Assembly (NCBI GenBank): GCA_031274765.1
Contig: JAISPR010000010.1
Location: forward strand, 1-64,000
From: Nitrososphaerota archaeon
GTDB lineage: Archaea; Thermoproteota; Bathyarchaeia; Bathyarchaeales; Bathycorpusculaceae
Length of the DNA: 64,000 nt
Direction: 5' to 3'
Below are positions 35,904-44,201 of this stretch, piece after piece (the first letter of the stretch is position 1; each line of letters starts with the position of its first letter). Made by a program: the position numbers and the translations under genes. Below the pieces are notes generated by a model, which did not search any database, had not been told where the DNA came from, and saw nothing but the letters and a program-made list of their open reading frames with translations.

Positions 35904-36784
35904 ATAGCAGAGTAATTTAAATTTTAAACTACCATATTTGTTAACATAACACACAGCCACGATTTCCAAGAAACAGCCCTAAACTACAAACAAAACAACC
36001 ACACCACAAAACAAACCAGCAAACCTTCAACATAACAAACAAACCTACTACAACTGGAAAACCCAAAAACAAAAACAGAAAACCCCCAACCCAAAAAACA
36101 CGGCCCGAAAAAAAATCACCCAAAAACTAAAAACCTACACAGAACAACACCCGATGCCTACCTAAAAGAAATAGCCACCCACTTCAACTGCAAACTGCCT
36201 CCGTATACTGCGCAATAGTCAAGTATAAATTAACGCGTAAAAAACTTTCACCTACCGCGAAAAAACCCCACAAAAACAAGCCGCCTACCAACCCCTCCTA
36301 AACAAGATTCCAAAAGCAAACTGCGCCTACATTGACGAATTCAACATAAAAAACCTGGTGCGCGAATACGCCTATACCCGCAAAAAACGCATCGAAGACA
36401 CCAAACGGGGACGAAATTTCACCGCCTAAACATCATAGGGGTCTATTTAATGGCAAGGTGGTGGCGTCTATGTGTTATGGGCATTTGACGGCGGGTGTGT
36501 TTTTTGAGTGTAGTTTGTGATGGATTTTTTACCTAGGATTTCGTGGGGGCGGTTGTGTTTTTGGATAATGCGTGGTTTCATCGGCGTAAGGGTTTGTTTG
36601 TTTTGACTGCTTGGGTGGTTGTGTTTTTGGTTTTTTGTTGGTGTGTTTGTCTGATTTTAATCGGATTTTGAAGTGGTGGGCTAATATGGAGGGTGTATTG
36701 AGCGGTTTGTTGTCTGTTGTGGGTCTTTGCAAGAGGCGGTGTATACCTATTTTGAAGGCCAAAATTCTTATCTAGTCTGCTATA
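35904..36784 (+). mobile_element. IS630-like element 2, decayed
   Basis: The left end ATAGCAGAGTAATTTAAATT and right end CTTATCTAGTCTGCTATA are short inverted repeats of the same TATAGCA type as IS630 element 1. A left-end match in inverted orientation occurs at 61975-62068 and a right-end match at 55560-55640, so the family was repeated in the genome. The interior is a frame-broken transposase. Confidence 0.7.
36100..36740 (+). pseudogene. IS630-type DDE transposase remnant
   Basis: Piecing frames together gives KEIATHFNCK (HTH part), TFTYREKTPQKQAAY, ANCAYIDEFNIKNLVREYAY (first catalytic Asp-containing strand), KKRIEDTKRGRNF, VFLDNAWFHRRKGLF (second Asp) and KWWANM. These are the ordered motifs of the ISSoc-like IS630 group. 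At least four frameshifts or stops are present. Coding-strand composition flips from A/C-rich to G/T-rich at about 36425. Confidence 0.75.
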
Positions 36785-36867
36785 TCACAAAACCCGACGC
36801 CAAGCTCCCCTTAGCAGATGGTAACATTTTAATTCTTAATACCTCTAAATTGGAGCAGGTGATCGCT

Positions 36868-38637
36868 TTGAGTAACGGCGCTAAATGCAGTAAAGCAGAT
36901 TGCGACAAGTTTGTTGCTGTTAACGAGTTAGCAAAACGCAGGGGCTTTTTTTGGAATAGTTTTGAAATCTATGGCGGCAGCGGTGGGTTTGTCACTTATG
37001 GTCCGTTGGGGACTCGGTTGAAACAAAACATTGAGGCTAAACTTCGCGAATTTATGATTAAAAAAATTGGTATCTATGAAATAGAATCCTCAGTTATAGT
37101 GCCGGATAAAATTTTTGTGGCCTCCGGTCATGTGGCCCATTTCAAAGAACCGATGGTAGAATGCCAAACTTGTCACACCCGCTTCCGCGCTGACCACCTT
37201 CTTGAAGAAAAAGGCCTAAGCAGTGCTGAAGCAGAAAAAATGAGTCTTGAAGAAATCAAAACTGAATTACAACGCCAAGACATTAATTGCCCCGATTGCA
37301 AAGGCCCATTTGGCGAACCCACCCGTTACCTAACAATGTTTGAAACCACCATTGGTCCCTATGCCGGTTCAGTAGGTTACGGCCGGCCTGAAGCGGCGCA
37401 AAACATATTTGTTGAATTCAATCGTCTCTACAACATTGCCCGTGAACGTCTACCGTTTGGCTGCATAAACATTGGCCGCGCTCTTCGCAACGAAATCTCG
37501 CCACGCCAAGGATTAATTCGTCTCCGAGAATTTACCATTGCAGATTTAGAATTCTTTTTTGATCCTGAAGAATCTAGTTGTGAACGTATCTGTGAAGTTG
37601 AAAACGAGATTCTACCAATATTGCTCTGTGACACCCGATTAAAAAACTGTGAAGATATAACTCCTTTTACCGTGCGCGAAGCACTCAACAGGGGTATAAT
37701 TAGATGTGAGTGGCAAGCGTATTTTATGGCGCAGGCAAAACGACTCCTAACCGAGCTGGGAGTGCCTGCTAAGAACCAGCGTTTCATTGAAAAACACCCC
37801 TGGGAAAAAGCCCACTATAGCACTCAGAGCTTTGACCAAGAAGTGCTAGTTGACCGCTGGGGGTGGATTGAGGTGTCTGGTCATGCTTATCGTACTGACT
37901 ATGACTTAGCCTGCCACATGAAAGCCAGCGGCGTCGACATGACTGTTTACAAAGAATATCTTAACCCTGTCGAAACCGAAGCGCTTATTGTAAAGCCGAT
38001 TATGTCCAAATTAGGGCCAGTTTACAAAGACGCAGCCGGTAAATCTGCTACGGCCCTTGCTAAAGTACCCGCCCAGCAGGTTGCCGATGCCATGGAAAAA
38101 GATGGCTACATCATTGTTGAGGGTTATCAAATCTTCAAAGAGCAAGTTGAGATAGGTAAACAGAAAACAACTGTGCGCGGCAAACGGTTTGTGCCTCATG
38201 TGGTCGAACCCAGTTTTGGTTGCGACCGTCTCTTCTATGTTGCGCTAGAGTATGCTTATGGTTTAAAAGATGACCGTGTGGTACTCAGTTTCCCAAGAAG
38301 TATTGCACCCATACAAATAAATGTTTATCCTCTTATGAACAAAGACGGGTTAGACATTTGTGCCAAAGGAATTCAACGCTTACTTGTACAGGAAGGGTTC
38401 ATGACTGATTTTGATGATGCTGGTAGTATTGGCAGACGTTATGCGCGTGCAGATGAAGCAGGGGTGCAGTTGGGTATAACCATTGACTATGATACCCTTA
38501 GTGAGCAAACTGTGACTATTCGTGACCGAGATACCTGGAAACAAATCCGTGTTGCTGTTAGTGATTTATCTTGTTTGTTACATAGATACTTTGAGGGTAA
38601 AGCCGATTTTGAGGCATTAGAGAACGCACTTATATAG
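36868..38637 (+). CDS. glyS: Glycyl-tRNA synthetase, archaeal/eukaryotic type
   Basis: Class II motifs are clear: RRGFFWNSFEIYGGSGGFVTYGPLG near the start, LPFGCINIGRALRNEISPRQGLIRLREF (motif 2), and VVEPSFGCDRLFYVALEY (motif 3), followed by a C-terminal anticodon-binding domain (PIQINVYPLMNK). A C4-type metal site is formed by ECQTCH and NCPDCKG. I place the start at the TTG at 36868, where a GGTGATC precedes it and the N-terminus matches the family; the track's extra 47 residues are translated IS remnant. Charges tRNA-Gly. Confidence 0.95.
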   Translation: MSNGAKCSKADCDKFVAVNELAKRRGFFWNSFEIYGGSGGFVTYGPLGTRLKQNIEAKLREFMIKKIGIYEIESSVIVPDKIFVASGHVAHFKEPMVECQTCHTRFRADHLLEEKGLSSAEAEKMSLEEIKTELQRQDINCPDCKGPFGEPTRYLTMFETTIGPYAGSVGYGRPEAAQNIFVEFNRLYNIARERLPFGCINIGRALRNEISPRQGLIRLREFTIADLEFFFDPEESSCERICEVENEILPILLCDTRLKNCEDITPFTVREALNRGIIRCEWQAYFMAQAKRLLTELGVPAKNQRFIEKHPWEKAHYSTQSFDQEVLVDRWGWIEVSGHAYRTDYDLACHMKASGVDMTVYKEYLNPVETEALIVKPIMSKLGPVYKDAAGKSATALAKVPAQQVADAMEKDGYIIVEGYQIFKEQVEIGKQKTTVRGKRFVPHVVEPSFGCDRLFYVALEYAYGLKDDRVVLSFPRSIAPIQINVYPLMNKDGLDICAKGIQRLLVQEGFMTDFDDAGSIGRRYARADEAGVQLGITIDYDTLSEQTVTIRDRDTWKQIRVAVSDLSCLLHRYFEGKADFEALENALI

Positions 38638-39057
38638 TGCTGGTTTTTGCTTAAGGGCTATGGCTATATTTTTGAGGGTTCGCTTAAAGTTGGGTCTTTT
38701 TAGGTCGGCACTGTTGTCAAATGCCCTCTCATAGTGTGCAAAGCCAAAAACAATATCTCTAAACATATAGGCAGTGTATATCTCTTTTTTTGTTTTTGTA
38801 TGTTGTGGTTTGGTGAATTTTATTGGAATTTTTGCACAGTCTGAATTGTTGCATTTGTTCTCTTGATATAGCTTTTGTTTTTTGGGTCGGGGTTTGTTTT
38901 TTGTAGCCGAAACTGGTTTTGTGTATTATTGACTGTTGTTTTTATGTATCTGGCTAAGTGGCAAGGGCTATAAGTAAAACTCGAGGGTTATCTTTTTAAT
39001 GTACCTTGTGAGTAAAAGAGTAATAAGGGGTATGGATTTAGCGGGGGACAAAGTGAA
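38638..39057. other. Intergenic DNA containing MITE-4 copy d
   Basis: Apart from the MITE-4 copy at 38729-38844, no gene or site is recognisable. The T-rich CTTTTTAATG at 38991-39000 may serve as promoter for the DUF47 gene. Confidence 0.5.
38729..38844 (+). repeat. MITE-4 copy d (diverged)
   Basis: The right end GGAATTTTTGCACAGTCTGA is nearly identical to copy a and the preceding GGTGAATTTTATTGG also matches. The left end (TCATAGTGTGCAAAGCC) is diverged but aligned. It lies about 90 bp after glyS. Confidence 0.65.
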
Positions 39058-39717
39058 ATGGTACTTCCATCAGAAACAGAAGAGCGCGTAAAGCGCAGAG
39101 CACTGAACGCTTGTCAGGATAATCTGCGCAAGGTGGTTGATGTGTCAAGAAAAATCCCGCAACTTGTTGAATACTTTACAAGCGGCGACAAAGAAAGTGC
39201 ACGTAAATTATTTAGTGAAATCAAAGTCGGTGAAGAAGAGGTTGTTAACGCACGCCGCATGGTCAGTCAAGAATTAGCTGAGATAGGTGCTATTCTTTTT
39301 GCACGTGAAGATTTTCTTAGGTTTACCAATCTTTCAAGTGAAATAGCTGACTTCTCAGAGGGTATTGCATATTATCTTGTGGCGATTATGGAACATAACT
39401 GGAATATTCCACAGGAAATCAAAAAAGACCTTTTACAACTCAGTTTGGCTGTGTTAGATTCGGTGCTCAAACTCCGTGAAACAATGATGGTTCTCAATTA
39501 TGGTTCACAAAAAGCTCTGGAGCGTGCAAAAGACGTTGAAATCGCTGAACGTATTGTTGATGATCAATATCGGGCGCTTGCTATAAAGATTCTTAGTAGC
39601 AAACTTGATTTCCCTGCACTTATGCTTATGCGTGATGTATTGCAGTTGCTTGAAAATTCTGCTGATAAAGCCGAAGATGCTGCAGATGTAGCGCGTTTGC
39701 TCTCTTTTATCATGTGA
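39058..39717 (+). CDS. DUF47 (PhoU-like) protein
   Basis: The all-helical 219-residue protein has the DUF47 pattern: ACQDNLRKVVDVSRKIPQLVEYF, the metal-binding-type EEEVVNARRMVSQELAEIGA, LSSEIADFSEGIAYY and the C-terminal LENSADKAEDAADVARLL. DUF47 proteins regulate or accompany phosphate uptake through PitA-type carriers, but here no transporter is adjacent; the partner is a tRNA endonuclease gene overlapping the stop. Confidence 0.85.
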   Translation: MVLPSETEERVKRRALNACQDNLRKVVDVSRKIPQLVEYFTSGDKESARKLFSEIKVGEEEVVNARRMVSQELAEIGAILFAREDFLRFTNLSSEIADFSEGIAYYLVAIMEHNWNIPQEIKKDLLQLSLAVLDSVLKLRETMMVLNYGSQKALERAKDVEIAERIVDDQYRALAIKILSSKLDFPALMLMRDVLQLLENSADKAEDAADVARLLSFIM

Positions 39718-39722
39718 CCTTG

Positions 39723-40277
39723 ATGGATAAAACAAAGGTTGAGCTTATCGAAAATTTTTTGGTTGTTTGGAATCCTCAGGAAGGGATTCAGCTCTACAAA
39801 ACGGCCTACTATGGTAAACCTGTAGGTATTCCTAAACCCAAGGTTCCCGAGTTTGATGTGCCCTTAGTTTTGGATTTGATGGAGGGTTTTTATCTGGCAG
39901 AAACTCAGAAAATTGAAATTTTTGAGAATCCTGGGGAAGTTAGAGTTAGTCTTAAAAAATTGCGTCAGAAAGCCAAGCAGCTCTACGATGAATTCGAAGA
40001 AAAATATGCTGTTTATCGTGATATGCGTGATAGTGGTTTGATTGTTACGCCTGGTATCAAGTTTGGTTGTGATTTTGCTGTATACAAATACGGTCCTGGT
40101 GTGGAGCATGCGCCCTATATGGTGATTGTTAAAAGTGTTGGGTCCGATATTTCTGCTACTGAAATCGTTAAGAATGGTCGGCTTGCGACGACGGTGCGGA
40201 AACGTTTTATTATTGCGGTGCCAAATTTGGCTTCTAAGCAAATAAAATATCTTATGTTTAAATGGTTTAAAGCGTAA
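39723..40277 (+). CDS. endA: tRNA-splicing endonuclease
   Basis: The C-terminal catalytic domain has all three residues of the family: Tyr in GCDFAVYKYGPG, His in EHAPYMVIV and Lys in VRKRFIIAV. The length (about 185 residues) fits the homotetrameric or heteromeric alpha-type subunit. It cuts bulge-helix-bulge motifs in pre-tRNA introns. Three starts (GTG 39714, TTG 39720, ATG 39723) are possible; the GTG overlaps the DUF47 stop. Confidence 0.9.
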   Translation: MDKTKVELIENFLVVWNPQEGIQLYKTAYYGKPVGIPKPKVPEFDVPLVLDLMEGFYLAETQKIEIFENPGEVRVSLKKLRQKAKQLYDEFEEKYAVYRDMRDSGLIVTPGIKFGCDFAVYKYGPGVEHAPYMVIVKSVGSDISATEIVKNGRLATTVRKRFIIAVPNLASKQIKYLMFKWFKA

Positions 40278-40548
40278 ATTGTTGTTTTTTTGTGGTAGAC
40301 AAAACAAGGCTTAGTGTTGTGTTTGGTGATTGATGGGTAGTTGGTGGTTGGTTTATTGTTGTTAGTTTGTCTCAAACTTATTCTTGCGGTTTGAGTGAAA
40401 TTATGATGAATTAAATTTCCAGAAAAGCATCAAAAACACTGTCAAAAAGTAACTAAATAAATCAAACAAGAAAACTTGTAGGCTAAATCAATATAAATAT
40501 TAAATCTACACGCAAAACGTGTCGTTAACCATGTTACAAGCAAATTTT

Positions 40549-40712
40549 GGCAGTGGAATAATATGGAATAGTTTTTCACCGGTCAGATGCAATAGTGTTG
40601 CCCTAAATTAAGAGGACTTTTCTTTTCAAACCTCAAAGAGTCTGCCAATCACATATGAGCCAACATGCATTTGATCTGCACTAAATTAACTATTCTAAAT
40701 TGGTACACTGCC
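40549..40712 (+). repeat. MITE-5 copy b (164 bp)
   Basis: It starts GGCAGTGGAATAATATGGAA and ends ATTCTAAATTGGTACACTGCC; the ends are imperfect inverted repeats (GGCAGTG, GAATAGTT). The second copy is at 24514. Confidence 0.75.
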
Positions 40713-40877
40713 GGTATATGGGGTGCGTTCAATGAGGGGTTCTTCGTTAAAACAGGTGGGTGAGGACAAAGCTTTGTTACGCTTTAGTAGTTGTGTGGAA
40801 CATATGGAAGGTATGCACAAGTTTTTAGAAGGAAACGTTGTTGTTTGTTGAAAGGAAAGAAAAGTCACTGAGATTAC

Positions 40878-41063
40878 TCACCTGAAATAGCCAAAGACCC
40901 TGGGAGGCGAAAAATTTGAGGTTTGAGAAAATTTGTACGGGCATCTGGGATTTGAATGAGTCTTTAGGTCTCTAACAGTGTCGCAACGGTACTTGAGCCT
41001 CTTAAAATTCCCCTTCAAACTCTGATCCTCAACCCATAGCAAACCATTATTACAAAACGCCAA
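40878..41063 (-). pseudogene. Short coding-like fragment, possible transposase C-terminus
   Basis: The 61-residue frame (FCNNGLLWVEDQSLKGNFKR then KYRCDTVRDLKTHSNPRCPY) looks protein-like and unlike its A/T-rich surroundings. It has no start context and no neighbours, so it may be the end of a transposase or another lost gene. Family not recognised. Confidence 0.3.
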
Positions 41064-41159
41064 AATTCAGGCTACAATAAATCCTTCCAAACTCAAAATT
41101 TAAAAATTTAACCCCTAACGCTCCAAATATCATCAACCAATAAACAACATTGCTCTACA

Positions 41160-41318
41160 CTTACATTTGGCAGTTTGGGAAAAAAATATTTTGAATTGTT
41201 TATATTACCAGTTGCTGCGTGTTTTTGGTTATGTTTACGATGATTTTCTTATTTTTTTGAATATTTTTTGAGCATGATTTAATTTTTGGCTGTGTTGGGT
41301 CAAACTGCCGAATGTAAG
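41160..41318 (+). repeat. MITE-2 copy b (159 bp)
   Basis: Left end CTTACATTTGGCAGTTTGG and right end TCAAACTGCCGAATGTAAG are nearly perfect inverted repeats of about 18 bp. It ends 13 bp beyond the stop codon of the adjacent nucleotidyltransferase gene. Other copies: 47686, 50627 and a fragment at 3017. Confidence 0.85.
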
Positions 41319-41330
41319 TCTATAAGGTGG

Positions 41331-42641
41331 CTAATTCGCGATTATGGTCTGGTTTTGGAATTCACCACGGATACATTGATGCGGATAAACTTTTGTCGCC
41401 GTTAAAGAACACCCCTCTTCAAGTGTCACATCATCTGCAACTACACTTGTTGCCCCTATACGTGTGGGTTTATTCCCCTTCGAATTAATCACAACATGTC
41501 TACCAACGATGCTATCATAGATTTCTGCATTCTCTCCAACTATCACGCGATCCATCACTGCAGAATTAGCGATAACCACATTTTTGCCCACCCGAGTAAA
41601 ATTATCAATACAACTATTAGTGATACGTGCGCCCTCTTCAATTTGACAGTGCCGACCAATCAATACAGTACCTTCAATCTCAATTTTACCTCTTTTTATT
41701 TGATCAATGATTTCTTGGCGCCATTTTTCTGATTCTGCACTATCACCCTGCACCCAAATCATACTTTTGTCACTCAACCTGCCGCCAAAATCTTTAAGGG
41801 TGGATAATCCGCCTTGCAATAGGTTTTTCATGGCTTCCAGGTAGCTCTTAGGTGTACCTACATCATACCAACTGCCCTTTAAAGTGTAACCATACACTGG
41901 ACGACCTGTTGAAATAACATAGGGAATAAAATCATAACCAAAATCTAGCCTATTTTTTTCTTTGATGATTTGCTGTACCCCTTTTTCTTTAAGAATTTTG
42001 CGAATTTCTGGAGAGAGCACATAGAGTCCAGTGTTGGCCAGATTACTTGGAGCATCTTTGGGCTGGGGCTTTTCGACAAATTTTTGGATACGACCTGATT
42101 TGTCAATGTCTGCTATTCCTAAGCCCTCCACGTTATCAACTTCTCGGAGCACTATGGTTAGAGCCGCTTCTTTTTCTTTGTGAAAATCGATGATGTTTTT
42201 GACTTTTATATCAAAAATATTGTCTCCTTGAACCGCGAATACAGGGGTGTTAATCTCATAATAATCCATGTTTATGTGTGCAGAATCTGCACTGCCTAAA
42301 TCAGGTACGTTTGGTTGATACTTTATATGAATCGGCGGATTTATGCCATAGCGTGCCGAAAAACCCGTACCATCTTCAAAATAATCATAGAGATCACGAT
42401 AATTGGTGTAACCTTTGACGCCAAAAATAAAATTACGTATGCCCTGACTTGCCAATGTCAACAATGAGAACTCTACAAGCGGCCTGTTTAGTAGGCGTAG
42501 ACAGGCTTTGCTGGTTTCTGCTGTTAGGGGTAAAAGGCGTGTAGCTTTCCCGCCCACTGGAATAATAACGCGGATTTTGTCTGGATTGTAGCTGTCTCTG
42601 AGGGAGGGTTTATGGCAGTCATCCAAGTGTTTTACCAACAT
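41331..42641 (-). CDS. NDP-sugar pyrophosphorylase with beta-helix C-domain
   Basis: The N-terminal nucleotidyltransferase domain starts RVIIPVGGKATRLLPLTAETSKACL (the usual GGxGTRL is GGKATRL), with VFAVQGDNIFDIKV holding the metal Asp and GLYVLSPEI and WYDVGTPKSYLEA downstream. About 90 residues of spacer lead to hexapeptide repeats (VLIGRHCQIEEGARI, VGKNVVIANSAVM). This is the layout of archaeal glucose- or mannose-1-phosphate nucleotidyltransferases, which supply activated sugar, possibly to the upstream glycan locus. The nucleotide and sugar are not determined. Confidence 0.87.
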   Translation of the reverse strand: MLVKHLDDCHKPSLRDSYNPDKIRVIIPVGGKATRLLPLTAETSKACLRLLNRPLVEFSLLTLASQGIRNFIFGVKGYTNYRDLYDYFEDGTGFSARYGINPPIHIKYQPNVPDLGSADSAHINMDYYEINTPVFAVQGDNIFDIKVKNIIDFHKEKEAALTIVLREVDNVEGLGIADIDKSGRIQKFVEKPQPKDAPSNLANTGLYVLSPEIRKILKEKGVQQIIKEKNRLDFGYDFIPYVISTGRPVYGYTLKGSWYDVGTPKSYLEAMKNLLQGGLSTLKDFGGRLSDKSMIWVQGDSAESEKWRQEIIDQIKRGKIEIEGTVLIGRHCQIEEGARITNSCIDNFTRVGKNVVIANSAVMDRVIVGENAEIYDSIVGRHVVINSKGNKPTRIGATSVVADDVTLEEGCSLTATKVYPHQCIRGEFQNQTIIAN

Positions 42642-42724
42642 CTATGGTTAGAGGGTTAATCCTTTTAATGTTTTGCATATTCGTAGTTCCAAAAGTTCCA
42701 AAAGTACTAACCGTTAACACCCTG

Positions 42725-42827
42725 TATAGGCAACCTCCGAAAACCCATTTCAGAAAACCAAACAACACAGTTGGAGTTTTTAGCAAACGATTTTTGGAAA
42801 AATATAGGTTTTCGGAGGTCGCCTATA
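42725..42827 (+). repeat. MITE-3 copy b (about 103 bp)
   Basis: TATAGGCAACCTCCGAAAACC at the left and GGTTTTCGGAGGTCGCCTATA at the right are inverted repeats with one mismatch over 21 bp. The outer TATA may be a duplicated TA-type target. It matches copy a at 35647 in inverted orientation. Confidence 0.85.
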
Positions 42828-42966
42828 GTTTTATTTTTCCATGGAGCTTCAAAATGATTTTACCCTAACTTGGCATTTACCCCTGCGCAATCTCTAAACG
42901 TGATATCGTGCCAGATAAATACATAAGCCGAAAGCTCCTACATAACGCCTACTTGCAAGCGCAAGG

Positions 42967-42980
42967 ATAATATATATAAT
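42967..42980 (+). promoter_or_regulatory. TATA-like box for the SIS-domain gene
   Basis: ATAATATATATAATC lies about 35 bp before the ATG at 43012. GGTG near 43001 can serve as ribosome site. Confidence 0.45.
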
Positions 42981-43011
42981 CTTAATCATCTGATTTGAAT
43001 GGTGCACAAAG

Positions 43012-44166
43012 ATGAAGAGCAGAGTCAGTAGCCTTGGATACGTTAACCGCATACAAGAAAACATTTTAGCTATTAAAAAACGAGAACTCGCGCCCCTCTA
43101 TGAAGAACTCAAAGCCGCAGACTGCGTAATCTGTGGAGGCTCTGGCCGGTCCCTATACTCACTCAACGCTGCTATGAGCCAAATAGCGCTTGCAACTACA
43201 GGCTGGCGCAATAAAGTGGTTCTAACACCCGACGACCCTGGCTTTCCAGGAAAAAGCATGTACGAAGCCGCCATGGACCTAGAAAGACGCTACAAAAAAA
43301 CTCTCTTATTGATGAATTCAGGAAGCGGTTATAGCGACGATCCTTTGGTTATGGCCCAAGACCTCGCCAAATACATCGAAGATAAAAAATCCACCCATTT
43401 CTCCATGGGGTTACTTACCTCTGCAGCAAATTCTCCTCTAGCAGAAATCACCAGCAAATATGGTACTGTGGTACAACTCAAAGGCAGGGGCAAACTCAAG
43501 CCCAGTTTTGAATACTCTGAAACAGGTATGATGGGTGACATTTTTGAACTTGGCACATTAGAACTTCTCAACAGCATGACTGAAGCGGTATATCGAAACC
43601 TCGATGTTGATGAAGTTTTTAAATTGTGCACAGAGGAATTTGAAAAAATCGGGGAAATGATAGACAGCAACGTTAATAGCGAAACTTATGTGCGTCTTGT
43701 TGATTTGCTTGAGCGACGGACTGATCTGTTTTTGGGCGGGCGTGGCACTGCAAACGAAATTGCCAAAATGACCGGTGTACGATTATTCCACATCAAAAGT
43801 TTCCTTGGTGATAATGTCTATATCACTCGGGGCGTTAATACCCCTCATCCAAGGGCGGGTGATTTGGAAATTTTGATCTCTTATTCAGGTGAAACGCGGC
43901 CTGTAATTCTTTGGGCTGATGTGCTCAAAAAGTTTGCTGGAACCGTTTTTGCCATAACAAGTAACCAGGAGTCTACGCTTGCTAGATCAGCAGATCTTAA
44001 AATAATTTTGCCCGAAGTGGCTAAGAATAGTTCGCCAAGACGCTTCTATACGCGTGCGGCTTTTGTTCTTAGTCCTTTACCCGTAAAGCTTGCGACGCGT
44101 CTTGGTGAACGGGGCTTAAATTTACCTGAATACATTATCAGTTGGTATCATAGTGTCACTCAGTAG
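43012..44166 (+). CDS. Double SIS-domain sugar-phosphate-binding protein
   Basis: Two SIS domains are seen. The first has CVICGGSGRSLYSLNAAMSQIAL and LLMNSGSGYSDDP; the second has LFLGGRGTANEIAKMTGVRL and ILISYSGETRPVILWADVL, with the Ser/Thr-rich phosphate loops. It resembles sugar-phosphate isomerases such as 6-phospho-3-hexuloisomerase, but the tandem arrangement (384 residues) is closer to GlmS-type isomerase halves without the glutaminase. Activity not determined. It is 36 bp upstream of uppP. Confidence 0.8.
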   Translation: MKSRVSSLGYVNRIQENILAIKKRELAPLYEELKAADCVICGGSGRSLYSLNAAMSQIALATTGWRNKVVLTPDDPGFPGKSMYEAAMDLERRYKKTLLLMNSGSGYSDDPLVMAQDLAKYIEDKKSTHFSMGLLTSAANSPLAEITSKYGTVVQLKGRGKLKPSFEYSETGMMGDIFELGTLELLNSMTEAVYRNLDVDEVFKLCTEEFEKIGEMIDSNVNSETYVRLVDLLERRTDLFLGGRGTANEIAKMTGVRLFHIKSFLGDNVYITRGVNTPHPRAGDLEILISYSGETRPVILWADVLKKFAGTVFAITSNQESTLARSADLKIILPEVAKNSSPRRFYTRAAFVLSPLPVKLATRLGERGLNLPEYIISWYHSVTQ

Positions 44167-44201
44167 ATGCAGTAGTAGGGTGTCGATTTATAGGTGACTG
44201 T

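Larger units (their letters stand above)
35747..36867. other. Intergenic DNA before glyS, mostly a decayed IS630-like element
   Basis: Positions 35747-35903 show nothing recognisable. The IS remnant fills 35904-36784. The last 80 bp hold a possible TATA (CATTTTAATTC, about 36823) and the ribosome site for glyS. Confidence 0.55.
40278..41330. other. Intergenic DNA with MITE-5, MITE-2 and a coding fragment
   Basis: About 1 kb with no intact gene. It contains MITE-5 copy b, a possible gene fragment at 40878-41063 and MITE-2 copy b. The remainder is A/T-rich and shows nothing. Confidence 0.6.
42642..43011. other. Divergent intergenic region with MITE-3
   Basis: Region between two divergently transcribed genes. 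It holds MITE-3 copy b and the TATA-like box for the SIS gene; no ORF. Confidence 0.5.

Noticed and set aside
36727-36867. First 47 residues of the track glyS ORF
   Set aside because: They are translated from the IS630 right end and do not resemble the GlyRS N-terminus; the TTG at 36868 has a ribosome site.
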